From the NCBI GenBank assembly GCA_019689515.1, contig JADGHI010000113.1, positions 1 to 9,605 of the forward strand: 9,605 nucleotides of DNA, read 5' to 3'. Source of the stretch: Acetobacteraceae bacterium (GTDB lineage: Bacteria; Pseudomonadota; Alphaproteobacteria; Acetobacterales; Acetobacteraceae). Made by a program: the position numbers and the translations under genes. The notes beneath the pieces are model-generated. The model had not been told where the DNA came from and ran no database searches. It saw only the letters and a program-made list of their open reading frames with translations. How positions within the stretch are numbered: the stretch's first letter is position 1; each line of letters begins with the position of its first letter. This document shows positions 1 through 6,676 of the stretch, in pieces.

Positions 1-2
1 CT

Positions 3-1928
3 GCCCTCCCCTCCCTCGTCCTGGTGGGCACTGGTGCCGCCGCTCTCCTCTGGTCGCCCTCTGCGCTCGCCCAGCCGCCGCCTGCGCCTACCGCGCCTCC
101 CGCGGCGGCGCCCCCGGCGCTTGAGGCGGCCATGCCTGGCGAGGAACGCACCCTCCCCTACACCCTGGAGATCGCGCCCACCGGCGACGATGCCCTGGAC
201 GCCGCGCTCGCGAGCGCCTCGCAGCTCGCCCTGCTGCGCGAGCCGGCGCCGACCGACGCCTTCGGGCTCGTAGGCCGCGCCCGGGGCGACCTCCCGCGCC
301 TCGACGCCGCGCTGCGCTCCGAGGGCTACTACGCGGGCCGCGTGCGGATCGAGATCGCCGGACAGCCGGTGCTGGACACCCCCGACCTGGCCGAGCGCCT
401 CGCCAGGACCGAAGGGCCTGTCCCCGTCCGCATCCTGGTCGAGCCGGGCCCACGCTACCGCATCACCTCCGTCGCCGTCCGGGCCGCCGCGCCCGAGGAT
501 GCCGCCGCGGTGGCCGCGGCAACCGCCGAGCCCTTCGGCCTCGCGCCAGGCGATCCGGCGGCCGCCGCCGCCGTTCTGGCTGCACAGGCGGCCCTGCTCG
601 ACCGGCTGCGCCGCTCCGGCCACCCCTTCCCCTCCGCCCCCGATCGGAATGTCGTTGTTGACCACCGGGTGCGCGGCATGGAGGTGGAGTTCGTCCTCGC
701 CGCCGGCCCGCGCTCCCGCTTCGCCCCGCCGCGCGTGGCCGGGCAGGTGCGGACCGACACCGCCTTCCTGGACCGCATCGCCGGCCGCATCACCGGGCAG
801 CCCTACAGCCCGGAGCGGATCGAGCGCGTGCAGCGCGACCTGCGCCGCCTCGGCGTGTTCGCCTCGGTCCGCGCGCGTCCGGCGGAGCACCTGGACGCCG
901 CGGGCGATCTCCCGGTCACCTTCGAGGTCGAGGAGCGCCCGCTGCGGGCCTTCGGGTTCTCGGCCTATTACGAGACCAATTTCGGCCCCACCGGCCGGGT
1001 GTACTGGGAGCACCGCAACCTCTTCGGCCGGGCCGAGCGGCTGCGCCTGGAGGCGGAGACCTATCGCCTGGAATCGGGCCGGGGCGGCGGCGGCGATATC
1101 GGCTTCCGCATCGGTGGCAGCCTCCGCAGCCCTTATCTCTATGGTCAGGACCTCACCCTGACGGGCGAGGTCTTTGCCATCCGCGACCGCCTGCGCGCCT
1201 ATGACCGCGACGTCATAACCGCCGCGCTCCTGCTGGAGCGCCAGCTCACGGACCGGCTCGCCGTGCTGGGCGGGCCGCTGGCGGAATTCGGCCGCGTTGG
1301 CCGCCCGGGCGATCTGCAGCCGGTGCAGCTCCTCGGCATCACCCTCGGCGCACGCTGGGACAGCACGGACAGCCTGCTCGATCCGAGGCGCGGCTGGCGC
1401 GCCGCGGTCTCCGGCACGCCCTCCTACGAGATCCACGAAGGGATCGCCTTCCTGCGGCTGCGGCTCACGGCGAGCACCTACTGGGACGTCCTGGGCGACG
1501 GGCGCAGCGTTGTCGCGCTGCGGGGCCTGCTCGGCTCGACGATAGGGGCGGAGCGCGACCAATTGCCGCTGGACCAGCGCTTCTATGCCGGCGGCGGCGG
1601 CTCGGTGCGGGGCTATACCTACCAGGCCATCGGCCCACGGGACGCGATGGCCCGCCCGCTCGGCGGGGCGAGCCTCTTCGAGGCCAGCCTGGAGCTGCGC
1701 CAGCGTCTCTGGGGCGAGTTCGGCGGCGTGCTGTTCCTGGATGCCGGCACCGTCGGCCGCGAGCCGCTGCTCCCCGATTTCGGCGACACCCGCTTCGGGG
1801 CCGGGATCGGGCTGCGCTACAGGACCGTGATCGGGCCGATCCGCGCCGACTTCGCCGTTCCGCTGAACGCCAGCCGCGGGGAGTCGCGGGGCTACGGCTT
1901 CTACTTCGGCATCGGGCAGGCGTTCTGA
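3..1928 (+). CDS. tamA: TamA, Omp85-family outer-membrane barrel protein of the translocation and assembly module (5' end cut by window edge)
   Basis: Outer-membrane half of the TamA-TamB envelope module, which helps insert some outer-membrane proteins and is linked to lipid transport. Numbering residues from the GTG at 24, a hydrophobic stretch ends in ALA (14-16) before a Pro/Ala-rich linker (17-36), which looks like the end of a Sec signal peptide. POTRA-like periplasmic domains follow at about 46-140, 142-230 and 235-305, the last closing with EVEERP. The barrel starts near 306 and contains HRNLFGRAERL (330-340), the Omp85 VRGY motif (528-531) in a glycine-rich loop, and a final aromatic beta-signal ending in Phe. 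E. coli TamA is about 577 residues, so 634 or more is slightly long, mainly from the linker. The GTG at 24 is unlikely to be the true start: the frame is open to the window edge and encodes more hydrophobic signal-peptide residues (ALPSLVL). The immediately following tamB supports TamA over BamA. Confidence 0.93.
   Translation, partial: ALPSLVLVGTGAAALLWSPSALAQPPPAPTAPPAAAPPALEAAMPGEERTLPYTLEIAPTGDDALDAALASASQLALLREPAPTDAFGLVGRARGDLPRLDAALRSEGYYAGRVRIEIAGQPVLDTPDLAERLARTEGPVPVRILVEPGPRYRITSVAVRAAAPEDAAAVAAATAEPFGLAPGDPAAAAAVLAAQAALLDRLRRSGHPFPSAPDRNVVVDHRVRGMEVEFVLAAGPRSRFAPPRVAGQVRTDTAFLDRIAGRITGQPYSPERIERVQRDLRRLGVFASVRARPAEHLDAAGDLPVTFEVEERPLRAFGFSAYYETNFGPTGRVYWEHRNLFGRAERLRLEAETYRLESGRGGGGDIGFRIGGSLRSPYLYGQDLTLTGEVFAIRDRLRAYDRDVITAALLLERQLTDRLAVLGGPLAEFGRVGRPGDLQPVQLLGITLGARWDSTDSLLDPRRGWRAAVSGTPSYEIHEGIAFLRLRLTASTYWDVLGDGRSVVALRGLLGSTIGAERDQLPLDQRFYAGGGGSVRGYTYQAIGPRDAMARPLGGASLFEASLELRQRLWGEFGGVLFLDAGTVGREPLLPDFGDTRFGAGIGLRYRTVIGPIRADFAVPLNASRGESRGYGFYFGIGQAF
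1914..1920 (+). promoter_or_regulatory. Probable ribosome binding site of tamB inside the tamA 3' end
   Basis: A purine-rich GGGCAGG lies seven bases before the ATG at 1928 and within the last codons of tamA. The tamA TGA (1926-1928) and the tamB ATG (1928-1930) share one base (TGATG), so reinitiation by the same ribosomes probably matters as much as this modest Shine-Dalgarno sequence. Confidence 0.45.
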
Positions 1929-4900
1929 TGCGCGGGGCCCTGCGCAAGCTCGGAGCGATGCTGCGCCGCCCGTGGCTCCTGCTCATGGCGGCGCTGGTCG
2001 TCCTTGCCGCGGTGTCGGCGACGGCCCAGCCGCGCGAGCCGGTCTGGGCCGGGGCGCTGCGCTATGCAGCGCGCCAGGTGCCGGGCCTTGAGCTCGAAGG
2101 CCTGAGCGGAAGCCTGACGCGGCCCGAAGCGGCGCGGGTGACGCTGTCCGATGCACGGGGCGTCTGGCTGACCCTCGATCGGGTCCGGCTGGTCCTCGAC
2201 AGCTCGGCACTGCTGCGCGCCCGGCTGGAGATCGAATCGCTGACGGCCGAGCAAGCCACCCTCGCCTACCTGCCCGAGTCTCCGCCGCCGCCTCCCGGCG
2301 CGCCCCCGCCGCCCTCCGGCGGGCCACTGATCCAGGTCCCGGACCTGCCCATCACCGTACGGGTGGACCGCCTCGCCGTGGATCGCATGCAGATCGAGGA
2401 GCCGGTGCTCGGCGTCCCGGCGGCGCTGGCATTCGAGGGACGGCTGGCACTCGCGAGTGGCGCGCTGGACGCTGCAATGGCGATGCGCCGTCTGGATGCG
2501 CCCGGCGAGTTCGACCTGCGGCTCGCGCTGAATCCGCCCGCGGACCGTCTGGAGGCGGAGCTGCGGCTGCGTGACCAGCCTGGGGGCCTGGTGCCGCGGG
2601 CGCTCGGGCTGCCGGACCGTCCGGCGGAGGTTGACCTTACCCTCGCAGGCCCGGCCACCGTGGGGGCGCGGCTCGATCTGCGCGCTGCGGTGGGGCCGGA
2701 TGTGTCCCTGACAACTGGCGGCATGCTGCGTGCCCAGGCCGACGGGGCGCTCGGCGCGAGTCTGGAGGGCGAGGTCGCGGCGGCGCCGCTGCTGCCACCG
2801 GCGCTGGTACCGCTCCTCGGTGGGACTGCCCCCACCCGCTTCACGTTCGACGGCGATCTTTCGGCCGCGCAGCAGTTGACCCTCCGGCGCTTGGCGCTGG
2901 ACGCCGCCGCCGGCCGGGTGGAGGCGGATGGGACGGCGGACCTCGCCGCCGGGTCCGCGGCGCTGCGTCTCGGCTTCACCGTGGCCGGCTCGGAGCCTTT
3001 CGCCGCGCTCCTGGCGCCGCTCGACGTCGCCTGGCAGGCGGCGCGGGGCGAAGCGCGGGTGGAGGGGCCCTTCGCCGGGCCCCGCATCACGCTCGACGCC
3101 GCCATGCAGGGCTTCGCGGCGCCCGGCATCCCCGGCCTCGCCGAGGCACTCGGGCCGGAGCCGCGCCTGCACCTGGCGGCGACGCTGCCGGAAACGCTGC
3201 AGGAACTCAGCCTCACCGGCGCGAACGCGCGCCTGGAGGGATCGGGCCGCATCGCCGAACCGCTGGACCTGCGCGTCGGGCTGACCCTCGCGGGATCGGA
3301 CCCCTTCGGCGCGCTGCTGCCGATCGAGGTCTCCTGGCGCGCCCTGCGGGCCGAGGCGCACGCCACGGGCGAGATCGCGCGGCTCGGAGTGACGCTGGAA
3401 GCGGCGGCGGAGGACTTCGGCAGCGCCGTCGCTCCGCTCGCGGCCGCGCTCGGGCCGGCGCCGCGGCTGCGCCTCGTCGCGCAACTGCCGGGGACGGTGG
3501 AAACGCTGCGGCTGGAGGGCGCGGCGACGGCCTTCGAGGCGAGCGGCCAGGTCGGCGACACGCTCGACGCACGCTTTACGGCCGAGATGCAGGACCTCGC
3601 CGCCCTGCTGGGGCCGGACTTCGCCGGCGCGGTCCGCGCCGCCGGCACCGTGACGGGACCGCTGGCCGATCTGCGCCTCACGCTGGAGGTGAGCGGTGAT
3701 GACGCGCTCCTCCTCGCCGGACAAAGGCTGGAAGCGCCGCGGCTGGAAGCGCAGGTCGAGAGCGCCGCCACCGCGCCCCGCATCGGCGCCACCCTGGCGG
3801 CGCGCTTCGCGGAGCTGCCGCTGCGCCTCCTGCTGCGAGGCGGGCAGGCGCCGGATGCGCGGTTCCGGCTCGACGCGGCGGAGGCGAGCTTCGGTCCCGC
3901 CCGGGCACGCGCGGAAGGAGTGCTTGACCCGGCCTCCGGCCTGTTCGAGGGCACTGCGCGGCTGGACGCGCCGGACCTCGCGCCCTTCGCGGGGCTGGCG
4001 GGCGATCCTTCGCTCGCGGGGCGACTGTCGCTGGCGGCGCAACTCGCTCCCAGGCCGGCCCCGTCGGGCCAGGGGGGGCCGGGGCAACAGGGCTTCGACG
4101 CACGGCTGGAGGCAGCGGCACTGCGGATCGCCGGCATGGCCGCCGAGGCCCGGCTGACGGCGAACGGCACCGCGGCGGCAATGGATCTCGCGACGCAGGC
4201 CCAGCTTGCCGGGGTGAACCTGACCGCCCGGGGTCGCCTCGATGCAAGCGCGGAGACGGGGGAGCGGCGGCTTGACCTCGCCGCCATTGAGATCCGCCAG
4301 GGTGACCAAGCGCTGCGGCTGGCTGCGCAGCCCGCGCGGGTGGTGCTGCGCGCCGATGGCGGCGTGGTGCTGGCGACGCCCCTGGCGCTCACGGCCGGAC
4401 GCGGCGGCACCATCCGCGTGACCGGCCGCTGGGGGCCGGACCAGGCCGATCTGCGCGCTACGCTCGCGACGGTGCCCGTCGGCCTCCTGGCCGCGTTGGC
4501 GGCGGCCGGCGAGGAGGGACAGCTGCCGCCGATGCAGGGCACGCTCTCCGGCGAGCTGCGGGCCAGCGGTGCCGTCGCCCGGCCGGAGGTCGCCGCCAAC
4601 CTGCGCGCCACGGGGCTTCGCGCGACGACATCCTGGGGAGGCGACCTGCCGCCGGCGGAGCTCCGCGCCCAGGCGACGCTCGCCGCCGACGGCGCCGCAC
4701 AGCTTACCGCGGAGGCACGCGCGGGTGCGGCATCGCTCGCCGCGGAGGCGCGCCTGCGGGACGCCTTCGGTGCCGATGCGCCGATCACGGCGACGCTGCG
4801 CGGGAATGTCGATCTCGGGCAGCTCCTCTCGCCCTTCCTCGCGGCCGGCGCCGACCGTGCCGCGGGACGCCTCGCCCTGGATCTGCGGGCCGAGGGGACG

Positions 4901-6217
4901 GCGGCGGCGCCGCGGCTTTCGGGGAGCGCGACGCTGACGCGCGGGGAGTACCGCAACCTGCTCTACGGCGTGCGGCTGTCGAACATCGGTGCGACGCTGC
5001 GCGCGGATGGCACGCGGCTGGTGCTCGAGCGGCTCGACGCGGCGACGCCAGGCGGCGGCCGCATCACCGCATCCGGCGCGCTGGACTTCGGCGCGCCCGG
5101 CATGCCGGTGGAGGCGCGGATCAACGCGCGCAACGCCCGCCCGCTCGCCTCCGACCAGTACCGCGTGCTGCTCGGCGCGGAGCTCGGCCTGGACGGCGCG
5201 CTGGCAGAGGCCGTGCGCCTCTCCGGCGTCGTCCGCGTCGGGCGCGCGGAGATCCGCCTGCCCGAGGCGCTGCCGACACGCATCCAGACCCTAGAAGTGC
5301 GCGAGATTGGCGGCCCGCCACCCGGCACGGTGCGCGCGCGGTTGGCGGCGCGCACGGCGTCACGGAACGGGCGGGAGAACGGCGCATCTGCTGAAGCCGG
5401 TAATTCAGTGGGCGGGCCGACCATCGCCCTCGCGATCGTCCTCGAGGCGCCACGCGAGGTCTTCGTGCGCGGGCGCGGCCTCGACGCCGAACTCGGTGGC
5501 CGGCTCGAGATCGGCGGCACCGTCGCGGAGCCCCAGGTGGCGGGCGAGCTGCGCCTGCAGCGCGGGACGCTGCAGGTGCTCACCCGGCGCCTCGACATTG
5601 CGCGCGGCACGCTGACCTTCGGGGGTGGCACGCTGTTGCCCCAGCTCGACTTCCTCGCCACCGCGCGCACGAGGGACACGACCTTGCGGGTGGCGGTGCA
5701 GGGGACGACCGAGGCGCCAGTGATCACCTTCTCCTCCAGCCCGGAGCTGCCGCAGGACGAGGTGGCCGCGCGGCTGCTGTTCGGCCGCTCGACGGGCAAC
5801 CTCTCCCCGTTCGAGATCGTGCAGCTCGCCGATGCGCTGGCGGGCGCGACGGGTTTCGGGCCCGCTGGCGGAGGCTCCGGGGGCTTGCTGGACCGGGTGC
5901 GGCATGCGCTCGGCCTTGACCGCCTGGCCATCGGCTCCGAGGAAGCTGACGGAGACAGGGGGCGCTCGGGAGGCCGTGCCGCAGGGGCGGCGGATGGCGG
6001 AGCCTCCACGCCGACCCTGGAGGCCGGGAGCTACGTGGCGGAGGGCGTGTATGTCGGCATCCGTGAAGGCACCGATGTCAGCGCCGCGCCACGCGTCGCT
6101 GTCGAGATCGAGATTACGCCGCGCCTGAGGCTGGAGGCTGAAACCGGCGGCCGGTCGGGCGGCAGCAGCGCGGAGAGCGGCAGCCGCGTCGGCCTGTCCT
6201 ACGAGCTGGAGTACTGA
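1928..6217 (+). CDS. tamB: TamB, inner-membrane-anchored AsmA-like/DUF490 protein of the translocation and assembly module
   Basis: Periplasm-spanning partner of TamA. Family members form a long beta-sheet groove with a hydrophobic interior, thought to carry lipids or assist outer-membrane protein assembly. A short basic N-terminus and one hydrophobic segment (about 15-33, containing WLLLMAALVVLAAV) anchor it in the inner membrane. A Pro/Gly-rich linker follows at about 116-133. Most of the protein is amphipathic beta-repeat sequence, including a clear tandem duplication at 345-546. The C-terminal TamB (DUF490) region covers roughly the last 400 residues. Its hallmarks are FVRGRGLDAEL near 1179, RGTLQVLTRRLDIARGTLTF near 1211, and SSSPELPQDEVAARLLFGR followed by LSPFEIVQLADALAG at about 1270-1308. 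The length of 1429 residues fits the family (E. coli TamB about 1259) with extra flexible inserts at about 708-722, 1144-1163 and 1336-1362. Its start overlaps the tamA stop by one base, indicating an operon. The ATG at 1928 is preferred because it gives the membrane anchor. Confidence 0.95.
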   Translation: MRGALRKLGAMLRRPWLLLMAALVVLAAVSATAQPREPVWAGALRYAARQVPGLELEGLSGSLTRPEAARVTLSDARGVWLTLDRVRLVLDSSALLRARLEIESLTAEQATLAYLPESPPPPPGAPPPPSGGPLIQVPDLPITVRVDRLAVDRMQIEEPVLGVPAALAFEGRLALASGALDAAMAMRRLDAPGEFDLRLALNPPADRLEAELRLRDQPGGLVPRALGLPDRPAEVDLTLAGPATVGARLDLRAAVGPDVSLTTGGMLRAQADGALGASLEGEVAAAPLLPPALVPLLGGTAPTRFTFDGDLSAAQQLTLRRLALDAAAGRVEADGTADLAAGSAALRLGFTVAGSEPFAALLAPLDVAWQAARGEARVEGPFAGPRITLDAAMQGFAAPGIPGLAEALGPEPRLHLAATLPETLQELSLTGANARLEGSGRIAEPLDLRVGLTLAGSDPFGALLPIEVSWRALRAEAHATGEIARLGVTLEAAAEDFGSAVAPLAAALGPAPRLRLVAQLPGTVETLRLEGAATAFEASGQVGDTLDARFTAEMQDLAALLGPDFAGAVRAAGTVTGPLADLRLTLEVSGDDALLLAGQRLEAPRLEAQVESAATAPRIGATLAARFAELPLRLLLRGGQAPDARFRLDAAEASFGPARARAEGVLDPASGLFEGTARLDAPDLAPFAGLAGDPSLAGRLSLAAQLAPRPAPSGQGGPGQQGFDARLEAAALRIAGMAAEARLTANGTAAAMDLATQAQLAGVNLTARGRLDASAETGERRLDLAAIEIRQGDQALRLAAQPARVVLRADGGVVLATPLALTAGRGGTIRVTGRWGPDQADLRATLATVPVGLLAALAAAGEEGQLPPMQGTLSGELRASGAVARPEVAANLRATGLRATTSWGGDLPPAELRAQATLAADGAAQLTAEARAGAASLAAEARLRDAFGADAPITATLRGNVDLGQLLSPFLAAGADRAAGRLALDLRAEGTAAAPRLSGSATLTRGEYRNLLYGVRLSNIGATLRADGTRLVLERLDAATPGGGRITASGALDFGAPGMPVEARINARNARPLASDQYRVLLGAELGLDGALAEAVRLSGVVRVGRAEIRLPEALPTRIQTLEVREIGGPPPGTVRARLAARTASRNGRENGASAEAGNSVGGPTIALAIVLEAPREVFVRGRGLDAELGGRLEIGGTVAEPQVAGELRLQRGTLQVLTRRLDIARGTLTFGGGTLLPQLDFLATARTRDTTLRVAVQGTTEAPVITFSSSPELPQDEVAARLLFGRSTGNLSPFEIVQLADALAGATGFGPAGGGSGGLLDRVRHALGLDRLAIGSEEADGDRGRSGGRAAGAADGGASTPTLEAGSYVAEGVYVGIREGTDVSAAPRVAVEIEITPRLRLEAETGGRSGGSSAESGSRVGLSYELEY
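2960..3565 (+). repeat. Tandem protein-level duplication inside tamB (two copies of about 100 residues)
   Basis: TamB residues 345-446 (2960-3265) and 447-546 (3266-3565) align end to end. By hand about 48 of 102 positions are identical, with two single-residue gaps. Shared landmarks in order are LR-G-T, AGS-PF-ALL, an invariant Trp, ALGP-PRL, LP-T, L-L-GA and a closing E-SG. A weaker third unit may begin at residue 547 (DARFTAEMQDLAALLGP). The copies are diverged at the DNA level, so this is an old duplication within the beta-groove rather than a recent sequence repeat. Confidence 0.75.
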
Positions 6218-6245
6218 CCGGGCCGGGGGCCGGCCGAGGCCGGTC
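6216..6245 (+). terminator. GC-rich hairpin at the tamB stop codon, possible terminator
   Basis: GACCGGGCC (6216-6224) pairs with GGCCGGTC (6238-6245) with one bulged G, enclosing a G/C-rich loop. The stem begins inside the tamB TGA. No run of T follows, so it is not a canonical intrinsic terminator. It may slow exonucleases or help Rho-dependent ending of the tamAB transcript. Confidence 0.35.
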
Positions 6246-6389
6246 ATGTGCACGGCGGAGACGAAGACGATCGCCGTTCGCTCGAAGCGTGGGCGGTCGC
6301 AAATCATCGTCGCCATCGTCGGGAAGAACGCGAAGACCTCTGCCTCCCGTGGCGGTGAGTGGCCCCAGACGGGCGCAGGTGGCTCATGA
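6246..6389 (+). CDS. Possible small basic protein of 47 residues, unrecognised
   Basis: A short ORF starts with ATG right after the tamB-end hairpin; GAGG at 6236-6239 could be its ribosome binding site, six bases upstream. The product begins MCTAETKTIAVRSKRGRSQ, continues with a short hydrophobic stretch IIVAIVG (20-26) and ends in a Gly/Ser-rich tail. It is rich in Lys and Arg in its first 30 residues. About 38 of 47 codons end in G or C although the second positions are much less GC-rich, a pattern expected of coding sequence in this genome. I recognise no family. It could be a real small protein, a decayed gene fragment or chance; the possible ribosome binding site lies inside the hairpin stem, which weakens the case. 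Confidence 0.2.
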   Translation: MCTAETKTIAVRSKRGRSQIIVAIVGKNAKTSASRGGEWPQTGAGGS

Positions 6390-6659
6390 CCGGCGGTTGC
6401 CGGGCGAGGCCCGCATCGCTCGGCGCCTGACCACCGCTACCCACGGGCGCGGTTCGCGGTGCGACCCGGACCCGGCTGCGGCGTTCCTGCCTCGCCGCCC
6501 CTCGCGGCGCGAGGGCCGGGAGTCCCCGGTTTGCCAGCGGTCCGCCTCCACCGGGCAAGGCGTTTCGGGTGGCCGCAGGACCTGCGAGATTGCTACAAGC
6601 GGATCGGCGCACGGGTGACGACGAGGCGTTCCGCCTGGCAGCGAGCCGAAACGAACAAC
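6390..6659. other. Non-coding gap upstream of the monooxygenase gene
   Basis: This is the remainder of the 459-base gap between tamB and the monooxygenase gene. ORFs on either strand here are Arg/Pro/Ser-rich and look like composition artefacts. I see no convincing -35/-10 promoter, operator palindrome, tRNA or insertion-sequence end. The only clear structure is the pair of adjacent stem-loops at 6499-6529. A promoter for the downstream gene is expected here but cannot be placed by eye. Confidence 0.5.
6499..6529 (+). other. Two adjacent perfect stem-loops in the intergenic region
   Basis: The first is CCCTCGC (6499-6505), loop GGC, GCGAGGG (6509-6515), a perfect 7-bp stem. The second follows with no spacer: CCGGG (6516-6520), loop AGTC, CCCGG (6525-6529), then TTTG. 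A further possible pairing, TTGCC (6532-6536) with GGCAA (6553-6557), lies just downstream. Back-to-back hairpins may form a terminator or a leader structure for the monooxygenase transcript. Short GC stems also arise by chance in DNA of this composition. Confidence 0.35.
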
Positions 6660-6667
6660 GGGAGGTG
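6660..6667 (+). promoter_or_regulatory. Ribosome binding site deciding the monooxygenase start
   Basis: GGGAGGTG is a strong Shine-Dalgarno match; its GGAGG core ends 11 bases before the ATG at 6677. It supports that ATG rather than the in-frame GTG at 6569, whose 36 extra residues resemble no monooxygenase N-terminus. Confidence 0.75.
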
Positions 6668-6676
6668 TCCAAGACG

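Noticed and set aside
24..26. GTG at 24 as the true tamA start
   Set aside because: The frame continues open to the window edge with hydrophobic residues that look like the signal peptide, so starting at 24 would cut the signal peptide short.
1901..4309. Minus-strand open frame of 802 codons opposite tamA/tamB
   Set aside because: Its product is Arg/Gln/Gly-rich with no recognisable domain, and it lies opposite a well-supported TamB. Long antisense open frames are expected where third positions are nearly all G or C.
2266..4956. Minus-strand open frame of 896 codons opposite tamB
   Set aside because: Ser/Arg/Ala-rich shadow of the tamB codon pattern, with no membrane segment, motif or plausible start context.
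4963..6009. Minus-strand open frame of 348 codons opposite the conserved TamB C-terminus
   Set aside because: The plus strand here carries the conserved DUF490 motifs; the antisense product is low-complexity Ser/Arg/Pro.
6569..6595. Possible sigma-54 promoter (TGG...TGC / TTGC) before the monooxygenase gene
   Set aside because: The GG and GC elements are off the required spacing by one or more bases in each arrangement I tried.
6289..6618. Plus-strand open frame of 109 codons in the gap
   Set aside because: Arg/Ser/Pro-rich with no codon-position bias, no ribosome binding site and no recognisable domain.
6569..6676. Upstream in-frame GTG as the monooxygenase start
   Set aside because: It would add 36 residues unlike any family N-terminus, while the ATG at 6677 has a strong GGGAGGTG upstream and yields the normal length.
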